NCBI RefSeq assembly: GCF_003581425.1
Contig: NZ_QXTG01000003.1
Coordinates: 186,293 to 250,292 of the forward strand
Direction of reading: 5' to 3'
From: Amnibacterium setariae
GTDB taxonomy: Bacteria; Actinomycetota; Actinomycetes; Actinomycetales; Microbacteriaceae
DNA: 64,000 nucleotides
The notes under the pieces are model-generated. The model ran no database searches. It was not told the origin of the DNA and saw only the letters and a program-made list of their open reading frames with translations. Shown here piece after piece: positions 17,339-26,646 of the stretch (position 1 is the stretch's first letter; each line of letters begins with the position of its first letter). The translations under genes and the position numbers were made by a program.

Positions 17339-18775
17339 GTGACGTACGAGTTCGAGCGCAACCACCGCATCGTCGTGCTGGGCGGCGGCCCCGGCGGGTA
17401 CGAGGCGGCGCTCGCGGGCGTGCAGCTCGGCGCGGAGGTGACCGTCGTCGAGCGGGCCGGCATCGGCGGCTCCGCGGTGCTCACCGACGTCGTGCCGTCG
17501 AAGACGCTCATCGCCACCGCGAACGCGACCGGCGCGATCGCGCGCATCGCCCGCCTCGGCGTGCACTTCTCGGTGCCGAACGAGCAGGGCCGGCACGTCG
17601 CGCCCGAGATCTCGGTCGACCTCCGCGCGGTGAACCGGCGGCTCAAGGACCTCGCCGCGCAGCAGTCGGCCGACATGCGGACGAACCTGGAGCAGGCGGG
17701 CGTCCGGATCGTCGTCGGCGACGGCCGCCTCGACGGGACCGGCCGCGTGGTCGTCTCGACCGGCCGGGGGCGCACGGCGCACGACTTCGACGAGATCGAG
17801 GCCGACACGACCGTGATCGCGGTCGGCGCGAGCCCGAGGAAGCTGCCGACGGCGCTGCCCGACGGCGAGCGCATCCTCACCTGGACGCAGCTCTACGAGC
17901 TCGACGAGGTGCCGGAGCACATCGTCGTGGTCGGCTCCGGCGTGACGGGCGCGGAGTTCGCCTCCGCCTACATGCAGCTCGGCAGCGAGGTGACGCTCGT
18001 GTCGAGCCGCGACCGGGTGCTGCCCGGCGAGGACGCGGACGGCGCCGAGCTGCTCGAGGAGGTCTTCACCCGCGGCGGCATGCACCTCATGTCCCGCAGC
18101 CGCGCCACGAGCGTCGTGCGCGACGGGGACTCCGTCGTCGTGACGCTGTCCGACGGTCGCGAGATCCGGGGCAGCCACTGCCTGATGGCGGTCGGTTCCG
18201 TGCCGAACACCACGGGCATCGGCCTCGAGGAGGCGGGGGTGCAGCTGACCGACAGCGGCCACATCCGCGTGAACCGGGTCGCGAGCACCTCCCGGCCCTC
18301 CGTCTACGCCGCGGGCGACTGCACGACCTTCCTCCCGCTCGCCTCCGTCGCGGCGCAGCAGGGGCGCACCGCGGTGTTCCACGCGCTCGGCGACGCCGTG
18401 ACCCCGACCGAGCTGCGCAACGTGACGAGCAACATCTTCACGGCGCCGGAGGTCGCGAGCGTCGGATGGACGCAGAAGCAGATCGAGGACGGGATCGCCC
18501 AAGGCGAGGTCTACAAGCTGCCGCTGTCGTCGAACCCCCGCGCGAAGATCCAGAGCATGCACGACGGGTTCGTGAAGCTCTTCGCGCGCACCGGCTCCGG
18601 CACCGTCATCGGCGGGGTGATCGCCGCGCCGCGGGCCAGCGAGCTGATCCTGCCGATCGCGCTCGCGGTGGAGCACCGCCTGACGGTCGACCAGCTCGCC
18701 CGGGCGTTCAGCGTCTACCCGAGCCTCTCCGGCGCGATCACCGACGCCGCGAGGGCGATGCACATCGTCGCCTGA
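17339..18775 (+). CDS. lpdA: LpdA-like NAD(P)H quinone dehydrogenase
   Basis: FAD enzyme of the dihydrolipoamide dehydrogenase fold, 478 residues, probably reducing quinones with NAD(P)H like M. tuberculosis LpdA. IVVLGGGPGGYEAALAG (residues 11-27) binds FAD, a second Rossmann motif VVGSGVTGAEFA binds NAD(P)H, and YAAGDCT is near residue 323. The segment that normally holds the redox disulfide reads GIGGSAVLTDVVPSK (41-55) with no cysteine, so it cannot act as a lipoamide dehydrogenase. The start could also be ATG at 17330 (three codons longer). Divergent from the phosphorylase operon. Confidence 0.9.
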   Translation: MTYEFERNHRIVVLGGGPGGYEAALAGVQLGAEVTVVERAGIGGSAVLTDVVPSKTLIATANATGAIARIARLGVHFSVPNEQGRHVAPEISVDLRAVNRRLKDLAAQQSADMRTNLEQAGVRIVVGDGRLDGTGRVVVSTGRGRTAHDFDEIEADTTVIAVGASPRKLPTALPDGERILTWTQLYELDEVPEHIVVVGSGVTGAEFASAYMQLGSEVTLVSSRDRVLPGEDADGAELLEEVFTRGGMHLMSRSRATSVVRDGDSVVVTLSDGREIRGSHCLMAVGSVPNTTGIGLEEAGVQLTDSGHIRVNRVASTSRPSVYAAGDCTTFLPLASVAAQQGRTAVFHALGDAVTPTELRNVTSNIFTAPEVASVGWTQKQIEDGIAQGEVYKLPLSSNPRAKIQSMHDGFVKLFARTGSGTVIGGVIAAPRASELILPIALAVEHRLTVDQLARAFSVYPSLSGAITDAARAMHIVA

Positions 18776-18927
18776 CCCGCGCCGGGCGGCCCGCGCCGGC
18801 GCCCCCTGGACCTGCGACGGACCTGCACGGGCTGCGGAGGTCGTATGAGTCCTGCGCCCGAGGCGCGGGATGCGGGACGGTGCTCCCGTGGGCGGCCCCT
18901 CGCCCACGTCGGAGACGAAGGAGTCCC

Positions 18928-19611
18928 ATGCGACGCGCACTCACGGCCGGAGCCGCTCTCGGCCTCGTGGCCGCCCTCGGTCTGGCGGTCCCCGCCGAGG
19001 CGAAGCCCGCTCACTACGGCAAGGCCCCCGCCACGGTGGGCGTCTTCCACGGCATCCCGAAGACGCCCGTGGACGTCTACGTCGGGTCGAAGCGCGTGCT
19101 GGACGACTTCCAGCCCGGCACCTTCTCCCCGTCGCTCTCGCTCAAGCAGGGCACCTACCTCGTGCGCGTCACGGCGGCGACGGCGAAGAACGCGAAGCAC
19201 CCGATCCTCAAGGCGCACGTGTCGCTGAAGTCGGCGAAGAGCTACTCGCTGATCGCGCACCTCACCGAGAAGGGCAGGCCGACCCTCACGAAGTACACGA
19301 ACGACCTGCGGGCCGTGGGTGCCGGCCAGGCCCGCCTGACCGTCCGCCACGTCGCCGCGGCGCCGCCCGTCCGCGTCGTCGTGAACGGCTTCGTCGCCGT
19401 GCCGTTCCTGAAGAACCCGCACCAGGCGAAGGGCGTGCTCTACGCGGGCACCTACGACGTGAAGGTGCAGCTCGCGGCGTCGCCGAACACGACGGTGCTC
19501 AGCGCGAAGCTGCCGGTGGCGGCCGGGACGAACGCGATCGTCTACGCGTGGGGCAGCGCGAAGGACGGCACGCTCGCGCTCGCGACGCGCGCGCCGGCGC
19601 TCAAGCACTAG
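18928..19611 (+). CDS. Secreted DUF4397 protein
   Basis: Exported protein of unknown function, 227 residues. A signal peptide (MRRALTAGAALGLVAALG, cleavage near AEA at 24-26) precedes a DUF4397-type beta domain: GVFHGIPKTPVDVYV, then a second half starting LTVRHVAAAPPVRVVVNG that looks like a related repeat. Lys-rich for this genome. The ATG has a good GAAGGAG site 5 bases upstream, unlike the leaderless genes around it. A hairpin follows the stop. Confidence 0.85.
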   Translation: MRRALTAGAALGLVAALGLAVPAEAKPAHYGKAPATVGVFHGIPKTPVDVYVGSKRVLDDFQPGTFSPSLSLKQGTYLVRVTAATAKNAKHPILKAHVSLKSAKSYSLIAHLTEKGRPTLTKYTNDLRAVGAGQARLTVRHVAAAPPVRVVVNGFVAVPFLKNPHQAKGVLYAGTYDVKVQLAASPNTTVLSAKLPVAAGTNAIVYAWGSAKDGTLALATRAPALKH

Positions 19612-19629
19612 CCCGACGGCACGGACGGA

Positions 19630-19661
19630 GAGGGGCCCGGCGCATCGGCGCCGGGTCCCTC
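19630..19661. terminator. Bidirectional terminator between the DUF4397 gene and accA
   Basis: A 14-bp stem with one G-T wobble and a 4-base loop, lying between two convergent stops (19611 and 19681). Confidence 0.75.
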
Positions 19662-19680
19662 CTCGCGTCGACCGCGATCT

Positions 19681-21486
19681 TCAGGCGAGCGCGGGCACCT
19701 CGTCGAGGATCTCCAGCAGGACCGTCCCCGAGGAGACCGTCGTGCCGGGCACGGCGGTGAGCCGGGTCACGACGCCGTCGCGGTGCGCGGTCAGCGGCTG
19801 CTCCATCTTCATCGCCTCGAGCACGGCGACGAGGTCGCCGGCGACGACCTTCTGGCCCTCGGTCACCGCGACCTTGACGACGGTGGCCTGCATCGGCGCC
19901 TTCACGGCGTCGCCGCTCGTGGTGCCGGCCCGGGAGGCGGCGGACCGGCGGCGCGGGGGAGCGGCGGCGGGCGCGGCGCTCTCGGGCCGCGCGAGGGCGG
20001 TCGGCAGCGAGACCTCGATGCGCTTGCCGTTGACCTCGACGGTCACCCGCTGGCGGTCGGCGGGGACCGGGCCGGTCGGGTCCTGGTCGCCGAGCGAGCC
20101 GCTCCACGGCTCGATGTCGTTCACGAACTCGGTCTCGATCCAGTTCGTGAACACGCCGAACCGGCCGTCCTCGGCCGTGAACGCGGGATCGCGGACGACG
20201 GCGCGGTGGAACGGGATGACGGTCGGCAGACCGGCGACCTCGAACTCGGCGAGCGCCCGGCGCGCGCGCTCCAGCGCGTCCGCCCGGTCCGCGCCCGTCA
20301 CGATCAGCTTCGCGAGCAGGGAGTCGAAGGCGCCGGAGACGACGTCGCCCGTGGTGACGCCGGAGTCGATGCGGACGCCGGGGCCGCCGGGCACCCGGAA
20401 GGACTGCACGGGACCGGGGGAGGGGAGGAAGTTTCTGCCCGGGTCCTCGCCGTTGATCCGGAACTCGAACGAGTGGCCGCGGGGCGCCGGGTCGTCGTAG
20501 CCGAGCGCCTGGCCCTCCGCGACGCGGAACTGCTCGCGGACGAGGTCGAGGCCCGTGACCTCCTCCGACACCGGGTGCTCCACCTGCAGGCGGGTGTTCA
20601 CCTCGAGGAAGGACACGGTGCCGTCGGCGCCGATCAGGAACTCGCAGGTGCCCGCACCGACGTACCCGACCTGCTTGAGGATCGCCTTCGACGACCGGTA
20701 GAGCAGCTCGCGCTGCTCCTCCGTGAGGAACGGCGCCGGCGCCTCCTCGACGAGCTTCTGGTGCCGGCGCTGCAGCGAGCAGTCACGGGTCGAGACGACC
20801 ACGACGGTGCCGAACGCGTCCGCGATGCACTGCGTCTCGACGTGCCGCGGCTTGTCGAGGTACTTCTCGACGAAGCACTCGCCGCGGCCGAAGGCCGCGA
20901 CGGCCTCGCGGGTCGCCGACTCGAACAGCTCCGGGATCTTCTCGATCGTGCGCGCGACCTTGAGGCCGCGGCCGCCGCCGCCGAACGCCGCCTTGATCGC
21001 GATGGGCAGCCCGACCTGCTCCGCGAAGGCGACCACCTCGGCGGCGTCCGCCACCGGGTTCAGGGTGCCGGGGGCCAGCGGGGCGCCGACGGACTCCGCG
21101 ACGTGCCGGGCGGTGACCTTGTCGCCGAGCGCCTCGATCGCCTCGGGCGACGGGCCGACCCAGATCAGGCCGGCGTCGATCACGGCCTGCGCGAACGCGC
21201 TGTTCTCGGCGAGGAAGCCGTAGCCGGGGTGCACGGCGTCGGCGCCGCTGCGCCGAGCGACCGAGAGCAGCTTGTCGATGACGAGGTACGTCTCCGCGCT
21301 CGTCGTGCCGCCGAGCGCGTACGCCTCGTCGGCGAGCCGGACGTGGCGCGCGTCGCGGTCCTGGTCGGCGTACACGGCGACCGAGGCGATGCCCGCGTCC
21401 CGGGCGGCGCGGATGATGCGGACGGCGATCTCACCCCGGTTCGCGATCAGCAGCTTGGTGATGCGACGCGGCGCCGGTGACGACAT
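19681..21486 (-). CDS. accA: Acyl-CoA carboxylase alpha subunit (biotin carboxylase plus BCCP)
   Basis: Biotin carboxylase fused to biotin carboxyl carrier, 601 residues, like mycobacterial AccA3. It carboxylates its own biotin with ATP and bicarbonate and hands the group to the beta subunit for malonyl- or methylmalonyl-CoA. The N-terminal domain begins [17 protein letters not shown]; the ATP-grasp glycine loop is [11 protein letters not shown] and [15 protein letters not shown] is the catalytic region. The carrier has EAMKMEQ at 557-563 with biotinyl Lys560. The beta and epsilon subunits and the biotin ligase lie 9-11 kb downstream. Confidence 0.95.
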   Translation of the reverse strand: MSSPAPRRITKLLIANRGEIAVRIIRAARDAGIASVAVYADQDRDARHVRLADEAYALGGTTSAETYLVIDKLLSVARRSGADAVHPGYGFLAENSAFAQAVIDAGLIWVGPSPEAIEALGDKVTARHVAESVGAPLAPGTLNPVADAAEVVAFAEQVGLPIAIKAAFGGGGRGLKVARTIEKIPELFESATREAVAAFGRGECFVEKYLDKPRHVETQCIADAFGTVVVVSTRDCSLQRRHQKLVEEAPAPFLTEEQRELLYRSSKAILKQVGYVGAGTCEFLIGADGTVSFLEVNTRLQVEHPVSEEVTGLDLVREQFRVAEGQALGYDDPAPRGHSFEFRINGEDPGRNFLPSPGPVQSFRVPGGPGVRIDSGVTTGDVVSGAFDSLLAKLIVTGADRADALERARRALAEFEVAGLPTVIPFHRAVVRDPAFTAEDGRFGVFTNWIETEFVNDIEPWSGSLGDQDPTGPVPADRQRVTVEVNGKRIEVSLPTALARPESAAPAAAPPRRRSAASRAGTTSGDAVKAPMQATVVKVAVTEGQKVVAGDLVAVLEAMKMEQPLTAHRDGVVTRLTAVPGTTVSSGTVLLEILDEVPALA

Positions 21487-21494
21487 GGATCCTT

Positions 21495-21500
21495 ACTGTA
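21495..21500 (-). promoter_or_regulatory. Candidate -10 box of accA
   Basis: On the minus strand TACAGT ends 8 bases before the accA ATG. The intervening AAGGATCC could also be a ribosome-binding site, so a leaderless transcript is likely but not certain. Confidence 0.5.
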
Positions 21501-21573
21501 TTCGCAGGTCGCCGGGCCTCTTTGGTGACCTCCCACAAACTCCCCTCCCGGAGGGCGTGCGGCTCGCACAACC

Positions 21574-22209
21574 TCAGGCGCGGTCTGCTCGGTTCCAGAG
21601 CGACGTCCACGACGTCCCCGTGCGGCGCACGAGGTGCCGGAGGGTGCTGAGCGACAGGCCCACCACGGTCGACGGGTCGCCCTCCACCCGCTCGATGAAC
21701 GGGCCGGCCAGCCCGTCGACGGTGAACGCGCCGGCGACCTGCAAGGGCTCGCCGGTCGCGACGTAGGCGGCGAGCTCGTCGTCGTCGAGGTCGTCGGCGA
21801 ACCGGACCGTCGCCTGCGCGGTCGCGCCGAAGCCCTCGCCCGTGCGCGCGTCGATCAGGTGGTGGCCGGAGTGGAGCACCCCGGTGCCGCCGCGCTGCGC
21901 GTGCCAGCGGGCGAGCGCCACCGCGGGCTCGAGCGGCTTGCCGTAGGTGACGCCGCCGAAGGCGAACGCGGAGTCGCCCCCGAGGACCAGCGCGTCCGTC
22001 GTGCCGAGCGCCCGGGCGACGGCCTCCGCCTTCAGCCGCGCGAGCAGCTGCACGAGCTCCTCCGGCGCGAGGGGCGCTCCGCGCTCCGCCTCCGCCCGGG
22101 CCACGGCGGCCTCCTCGTCGACGCCCGGCGGCACGGCCTCCGGCTCGATGCCCGCGGCGCGCAGCAGCGCGAGACGGGCCGGGGAGGTGGACGCGAGCAC
22201 GAGACGCAC
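21574..22209 (-). CDS. Maf-like nucleotide pyrophosphatase
   Basis: Nucleoside triphosphate pyrophosphatase of the Maf/HAM1-like fold, 211 residues, thought to remove modified or excess nucleotides. It begins MRLVLASTSPARLALLRAAG, the family signature, and has GGDSAFAFGG and GKPLEP in the middle. The GTG start sits 8 bases after a TAGCGT box. In mycobacteria maf lies directly beside accE and accD; here the methyltransferase gene and both signalling cassettes separate them. Confidence 0.9.
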   Translation of the reverse strand: MRLVLASTSPARLALLRAAGIEPEAVPPGVDEEAAVARAEAERGAPLAPEELVQLLARLKAEAVARALGTTDALVLGGDSAFAFGGVTYGKPLEPAVALARWHAQRGGTGVLHSGHHLIDARTGEGFGATAQATVRFADDLDDDELAAYVATGEPLQVAGAFTVDGLAGPFIERVEGDPSTVVGLSLSTLRHLVRRTGTSWTSLWNRADRA

Positions 22210-22217
22210 GGCCGACC

Positions 22218-22223
22218 ACGCTA
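22218..22223 (-). promoter_or_regulatory. Leaderless -10 box of maf
   Basis: On the minus strand TAGCGT ends 8 bases before the GTG at 22209, within the 41-base gap to the divergent methyltransferase gene. Confidence 0.55.
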
Positions 22224-22250
22224 CGGCGGGAAGTGGTGGAGAGTTGAGGG

Positions 22251-23459
22251 ATGGCGGACGAAGCGCGGGGGCGCGAGGTGGAGCTGGACGTGCTCCGCAT
22301 CGCGCACGGCGGCGTCGCCGTCGCCGAGCTCGACGGACGGGTGGTGTTCGTCGCCGACTCGCTGCCTGGCGAACGCGTGCTCGCGCGGATCACGGACGAC
22401 CGGCACGACCGGTTCTGGCGCGCCGACGCCGTCCGCGTGCTCGAGCCGTCGCCCGACCGCGTCCCGCACGTCTGGGCCGCGGCCGCGATCGACCGCGACC
22501 CCGCGCAGCGCGCCGGCGGCGCGGAGTTCGGCCACATCGCGCCCGCCCGGCAGCGGAGGCTGAAGACCGAGGTGCTGCGGGACGCGCTGCAGCGGATCGG
22601 CGGCCTGACCGCCGAGCAGGTCGCGGCGCTCGACCCCGCGGTCGCGGCGGTGCCCGGGCGCGAGGACGGCATCCGGTCCCGCACCCGCGTGCGGCTGCAC
22701 GTCGACCGCTCCGGGCGGGTCGGCCCGTTCGCCGCGCGCTCGAAGCGCGTCGTCCCGGTCGACGACCTGCCGCTCGCGGTCGAGGCCGCGGAGCGCCTCC
22801 TGCCGCGGCGGGCCCGGGGGCGGGAGCTCGACCTCGTTGCGAGCGGGTCGGGCGCGTTCGCCGCGGGACCGCGCGACGCCCGGGGCCCGGTCGTCGAGCG
22901 CGTGGGGGAGCGGGAGTTCCGGCTCGAGGCGCTCGGGTTCTGGCAGGTGCACCCCGCTGCGCCCGCGGTGTTGACCGGAGCCGTCCGCCGGGCGGTCGAC
23001 CCGGCGCTGCTCGACCCGGACGCCGACAACCTCGACCTCTACGGCGGGGTGGGGCTGCTCGCCGCCGCGCTCGCCGGCGACGGCGACGTGCGGGTGACGA
23101 CCGTCGAGTCCGAGCCGCGCGCGAGCGCGCACGCCGCCGCGAACCTCGCGGACCTGCCGCGCGCCCGGGCCGTCGCCGCACGCGTCGACGCCTTCCTGAC
23201 CGGCGAGCCCGTGCCGCGGCCGGGGGCGACCGTGCTGCTCGACCCGCCCCGCTCCGGCGCGGGCGCGGACGTGGTGGCGGCCATCGCGGACGCCCGCCCG
23301 GCCCAGGTCGTCTACGTCGCCTGCGACCCGGTCGCGCTCGCGCGGGACCTCGGCGTCTTCGCGTCCCGCGGCTGGCGACCGGCGACGCTGGAGGCGTTCG
23401 ACCTGTTCCCGAACACGCACCACCTCGAGGCCGTGGCGCGGCTCGTCCCGGACGCCTGA
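22251..23459 (+). CDS. TRAM-domain RNA uracil methyltransferase
   Basis: SAM-dependent class I RNA methyltransferase of the TrmA/RumA family, 402 residues, probably making 5-methyluridine in tRNA or rRNA. Residues about 8-65 form a TRAM RNA-binding domain. The SAM motif LDLYGGVGLLA is near 263-273, LLDPPRSGAG near 329-338, and YVACDPVALARD near 355-366 holds the catalytic cysteine. The N-terminal part lacks an obvious four-Cys iron-sulfur cluster. No clear promoter box precedes the ATG; GAGAGT at 22239-22244 is a weak candidate. Confidence 0.85.
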   Translation: MADEARGREVELDVLRIAHGGVAVAELDGRVVFVADSLPGERVLARITDDRHDRFWRADAVRVLEPSPDRVPHVWAAAAIDRDPAQRAGGAEFGHIAPARQRRLKTEVLRDALQRIGGLTAEQVAALDPAVAAVPGREDGIRSRTRVRLHVDRSGRVGPFAARSKRVVPVDDLPLAVEAAERLLPRRARGRELDLVASGSGAFAAGPRDARGPVVERVGEREFRLEALGFWQVHPAAPAVLTGAVRRAVDPALLDPDADNLDLYGGVGLLAAALAGDGDVRVTTVESEPRASAHAAANLADLPRARAVAARVDAFLTGEPVPRPGATVLLDPPRSGAGADVVAAIADARPAQVVYVACDPVALARDLGVFASRGWRPATLEAFDLFPNTHHLEAVARLVPDA

Positions 23460-23511
23460 CCCGCGCTCCGCCGCCGCGAGCCGTTCCTCCCGCGTCCTCC
23501 GGGGCGCTCGA

Positions 23512-23526
23512 ACTGGGGCCCGCCCC
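23512..23526 (+). promoter_or_regulatory. Candidate operator of the first signalling cassette
   Basis: ACTGGGGCCCGCCCC lies 54 bases (start to start) before the TACCGT box. The same ACTGGGG core lies 53 bases before the -10 of the second cassette and 52 before that of the lipoprotein/LGFP operon, so it may be the binding site of the encoded regulators. Confidence 0.5.
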
Positions 23527-23565
23527 TCCCCGGACGGGGACGGGACACGGGGGACGCGGCGCTCC

Positions 23566-23571
23566 TACCGT
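23566..23571 (+). promoter_or_regulatory. Candidate -10 box of the first signalling cassette
   Basis: TACCGT, giving a leader of about 27 bases with GAGGAG at 23592-23597 before the GTG. It shares the surrounding CTCCTA with the second cassette promoter. Confidence 0.55.
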
Positions 23572-23604
23572 GGATCAACTGATCCCCGAACGAGGAGTCC
23601 GGTC

Positions 23605-24300
23605 GTGTCGATCGCACAAGCCACCGAGAGCGCCACCGACGTGGTGCGCGTCGCCGTGGTGGACGACCACGAATCCGTGCGCCTCGGCCTGCTCGCCGCG
23701 TGCATGCGCGAGGGCTACCAGTTCGTGGAGGAGGGCGCCAACGTCGCCGACCTGCTCGCCCGCCTCGGCGGCCGCGAGATCGACGTCGTGGTGCTCGACC
23801 TGTCGCTCGGCGACGGGGTCTCGATCACCGACAACGTGAAGGCCTGCCAGGCCACGGGCGCGGGCGTGCTCATCCACTCGATCGCCGACCGCGCCGCGGG
23901 CATCCGCGAGGCGCTCGCCGCAGGTGCCGCCGGCGTCATCCCGAAGTCCGCAGCCACCGCCGTCGTCATGGCCGCCATCCGCACCGTCGCCTCGGGCGCC
24001 GTGCTCAACAACCTCGAGTGGGCGACGGCCATCGACGCCGACACGGAGTTCGCGAAGGCGCAGCTGGGCCGCCGCGAGCGCGACGTGCTGAACCTCTACG
24101 CCTCGGGCCTGCCGCTGCGCATGGTCGCCGAGCAGCTCGGCATCGCGCCCTCCACGGTGCGCGAGTACCTCGACCGGATCCGCGTCAAGTACGTGGAGGT
24201 GGGCCGGCCCGCCCCGACCAAGGTGGACCTCCTGCGCCGCGCGGTCGAGGACGGCATCCTGCCGGGGCTCGACCCCGACGTCCCCGTCCATGACGACTGA
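23605..24300 (+). CDS. NarL/LuxR-family response regulator, cassette 1
   Basis: Two-component response regulator of 231 residues. The receiver has the acidic pair Asp20-Asp21, phosphoacceptor Asp65 in VVVLDLSLGDG, and the late Lys in GVIPKSA. A LuxR-type helix-turn-helix follows (about 165-220): LGRRERDVLNLYASGLPLRM, then APSTVREYLDRI. It is about 95% identical in protein to the second regulator at 26647, mostly with synonymous differences in DNA, so the two must bind the same sites. GTG start with GAGGAG. The kinase ATG lies 11 bases inside its end. Confidence 0.93.
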   Translation: MSIAQATESATDVVRVAVVDDHESVRLGLLAACMREGYQFVEEGANVADLLARLGGREIDVVVLDLSLGDGVSITDNVKACQATGAGVLIHSIADRAAGIREALAAGAAGVIPKSAATAVVMAAIRTVASGAVLNNLEWATAIDADTEFAKAQLGRRERDVLNLYASGLPLRMVAEQLGIAPSTVREYLDRIRVKYVEVGRPAPTKVDLLRRAVEDGILPGLDPDVPVHDD

Positions 24301-25522
24301 CGCGCCCGAGCCGTCGACCCCCGCGGTCGGCGCGGCGCGGTTCCAGCGCTACCTCGGCGTCATCGTCGGCGCCTTCGGCGTGCTCTACGCCCTGCAGACC
24401 CTCGACGCGCTCGTCGCCGGCTGGCCGACGATGGCCGGCCCGGTCGGCGGCGCCGCCGTCGCGCTCGTCGGCGGGTCGGTGCTGCTCGGCACGGTCGCCG
24501 CTGCGGTCCCGTCGCGGGGGAGGAGCCTCTTCCTCGGCGCGGCCATCCTGTTCTGCGCCGCCGTCGCGGTGTGGCCCTTCTCGCTCACCGGCCCGGTGCC
24601 GGAGACCCCGATGCCGTGGTTCATCGGGCTGCTGCCCGTCGAGGCGGCGTTCCTCGCCACCGCGTTCCGCCGCCCCGCGGCCTCCCTCTCGGCCTCGGCC
24701 GCCCTCAGCGTCGGCATCGCGACCGTGCTCGTCGTGCGCGGCGGGCTGTCCGTCGCCGACGCCGTGGCGAACGCGCTGTTCGGCATCGTGATCTCGCTCG
24801 TCCTCGTCGTGCTCATCTCCGCGGTCCGCCGCGGGGTGGAGCGCGCGGACGCCGCCCAGCAGGCGGCGCTCGACGGCTACGGCCGCTCGCGCCTCGACGA
24901 CGCCACGGAGCACGAGCGGACGCGCACGGACGCGCTCGTGCACGACTCCGTGCTCACGACGTTCCTCGCCGCCGCCGCGGCGCGGGACCCCGAGTCGGAG
25001 GAGCTCGCGCGGCGCATGGCGGCCAACGCGCTCCGCGTGCTCGCCCATGTCAACCAGTCCGGTGCGACGGGGCCCGTCGTGCCGCTCTCGATGGCGCTCG
25101 GCGAGGCCGTCGAGCGGTTCGACCCGCTGATCCTCGGCTGGGAGGTGGAGGTCGGCGCGCTCGGCGACCTCGTGCTCCCCGCGGACGCGGCGGAGGCGCT
25201 GATCGCCTCGATGGTCCACGCGATGTCCGCGAGCGTGCTCCACGCGGAGGGCGCGACCGTCCGCTCGATCACCATGGCGGAGCTCGGCGCCGACGGCATC
25301 CGCGTCGTCCTCGCCGACGACGGGCGGGGCTTCGACCCCCGCGAGGGCCGCGACCCCCGCGTCGAGGCGCTGCAGTCCGTCGTGGAGCTCATGCGCTCCG
25401 TCGACGGCCGCGCCGACATCCGGACCGGGGCCGGCACCGGCACCGTCGTCACGCTCAGCTGGGGCTCCATCGTCATCAGCGGCACCGCGCCGCGACCCGA
25501 GCGCACCGAGGTGCCCGCATGA
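24290..25522 (+). CDS. Membrane histidine kinase, cassette 1, degenerate ATPase
   Basis: Sensor of 410 residues. Six hydrophobic segments fill residues 20-180, followed by a HisKA_3-like helix ERTRTDALVHDSVLTTF with phosphorylatable His218. The C-terminal ATPase domain keeps ADDGRGF (342-348), but the N-box Asn is Ala (about 314 in AMSASVLHAEG) and the second glycine box is DPRVEALQSVV, without glycines. Catalysis is therefore doubtful; it may act as sensor, phosphatase or pseudokinase. The ATG overlaps the regulator by 11 bases, as in cassette 2, and the stop overlaps the next gene as ATGA. Confidence 0.85.
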   Translation: MTTDAPEPSTPAVGAARFQRYLGVIVGAFGVLYALQTLDALVAGWPTMAGPVGGAAVALVGGSVLLGTVAAAVPSRGRSLFLGAAILFCAAVAVWPFSLTGPVPETPMPWFIGLLPVEAAFLATAFRRPAASLSASAALSVGIATVLVVRGGLSVADAVANALFGIVISLVLVVLISAVRRGVERADAAQQAALDGYGRSRLDDATEHERTRTDALVHDSVLTTFLAAAAARDPESEELARRMAANALRVLAHVNQSGATGPVVPLSMALGEAVERFDPLILGWEVEVGALGDLVLPADAAEALIASMVHAMSASVLHAEGATVRSITMAELGADGIRVVLADDGRGFDPREGRDPRVEALQSVVELMRSVDGRADIRTGAGTGTVVTLSWGSIVISGTAPRPERTEVPA

Positions 25523-26538
25523 TCTCCGTGCCGCGCTGGTTCTCCGGCGGCATCGCCGTCGCGGTCGCCGTCTACACGGCCGCCTTCGCCGTCATCACGA
25601 TCGCCATGGGCGTCGCGCCGATGGCGAACCTCATCGCGCTCGGCCTGTTCGGCCTCGCGTTCGGCCTCGCGATCGCCCGGACCGGCCAGGCGTCCCTGCC
25701 CGTCACGGTCGTCGTCGGCGGCTCGGGCCTGCTCCTCCCGCTGCTCGGGTCCACCGGGCTCGACCCGGTGCGCGACAGCTACAGCAGCGGCGCCTGGTAC
25801 ATCAGCGGCGTCGCCTGCCTCGTGGTCGTGCTGCTGTGGCGCCGGCGCGCCGTCGCCGCATCGGCGCTGCTCGCCGTGCTCCTGCTGCACACCTACGTCT
25901 GGGGCGGGTTCGACGCCCTGAACGGCTACGGCGTCTTCGCGGCCGCCCTGATCATCGTGCTGATGGCGGCGGGCGGCTGGGCGGTCGTCAAGACGGAGCA
26001 GCACCTCGCCTCGTTCTCCGACGCCCAGCGGGAGACCCTCGAGTGGCAGGCCGCGCAGGACGCGTACCACCACGAGCGCCAGGTGCGCCTGGCCACGACC
26101 GCGCGCCTCGCCTCCGGGATGCTGCAGCGCATCGCGACGGCGACGGACGGCCTGACCGACGAGGACCGCGCCGAGTGCCGCGTGCTCGAGCAGACCATCC
26201 GCGACGAGATCCGCGGCCGCCGCCTCCTGAACGACGCCGTGCGCGAGCAGGTCATGGCTCACCGCCGCCGCGGCGCCCACGTGCAGGTCAACGACGACGG
26301 CGGCATCGACGACCTCGACCCGGCCGTGGTCGAGCCGCTGCTCGCCCAGGTCGCGCAGGCGCTCGCCGGCATCGCGTCCGACCGCATCATCATCCGCACC
26401 GCGCCGCGCGACTCGGACAAGGCCCTGACCGTCGTCGGGATGTCGAGCGACCCGATCGCGACCGCCCTCGGGATCGACGACGATGAGGAGCAGGTCGACC
26501 TGTGGCTCGAGCTCGACCGGCCGGTGGTCGTCCGATGA
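25519..26538 (+). CDS. Conserved membrane protein of the signalling cassette, copy 1
   Basis: I do not recognise a named family. The protein is 339 residues with six hydrophobic segments up to about residue 155, then a cytoplasmic domain. The stretch WQAAQDAYHHERQVRL, CRVLEQTIRDEIRGRRLL, HRRRGAHVQVNDDGG and SDRIIIRTAPR is strongly shared with copy 2. The order (helical dimer-like region, DEIRGR helix, then alpha/beta) recalls a histidine kinase core that has lost His, N-box and glycine boxes. A role as accessory sensor or inhibitor of the adjacent kinase is inferred. ATGA overlap with the kinase. Confidence 0.75.
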   Translation: MISVPRWFSGGIAVAVAVYTAAFAVITIAMGVAPMANLIALGLFGLAFGLAIARTGQASLPVTVVVGGSGLLLPLLGSTGLDPVRDSYSSGAWYISGVACLVVVLLWRRRAVAASALLAVLLLHTYVWGGFDALNGYGVFAAALIIVLMAAGGWAVVKTEQHLASFSDAQRETLEWQAAQDAYHHERQVRLATTARLASGMLQRIATATDGLTDEDRAECRVLEQTIRDEIRGRRLLNDAVREQVMAHRRRGAHVQVNDDGGIDDLDPAVVEPLLAQVAQALAGIASDRIIIRTAPRDSDKALTVVGMSSDPIATALGIDDDEEQVDLWLELDRPVVVR

Positions 26539-26555
26539 CCGCCGTCGACCCCCGT

Positions 26556-26568
26556 ACTGGGGATCCCC
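26556..26568 (+). promoter_or_regulatory. Candidate operator of the second signalling cassette
   Basis: ACTGGGGATCCCC, with the perfect palindrome GGGGATCCCC at 26559-26568, begins 53 bases before the TATGCT box, nearly the same place as in cassette 1. Confidence 0.5.
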
Positions 26569-26608
26569 GTCCCGGTGTGGGCGCCGCGGATGGTTGCCGG
26601 ACGGCTCC

Positions 26609-26614
26609 TATGCT
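26609..26614 (+). promoter_or_regulatory. Candidate -10 box of the second signalling cassette
   Basis: TATGCT, 32 bases before the ATG, with GGAAGGAG as ribosome-binding site near 26631-26638. Confidence 0.55.
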
Positions 26615-26646
26615 CGCGCAGTCCTCGTCCCGGAAGGAGCCCGCCC

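Noticed and set aside
14738-18940. An open frame of 1400 codons on the minus strand across the mutase, phosphorylase and into the divergent lpdA gene
   Set aside because: Only its last 551 codons encode a recognisable protein. The rest lies out of frame in the phosphorylase gene or antisense to lpdA, and stop codons are rare in such GC-rich DNA.
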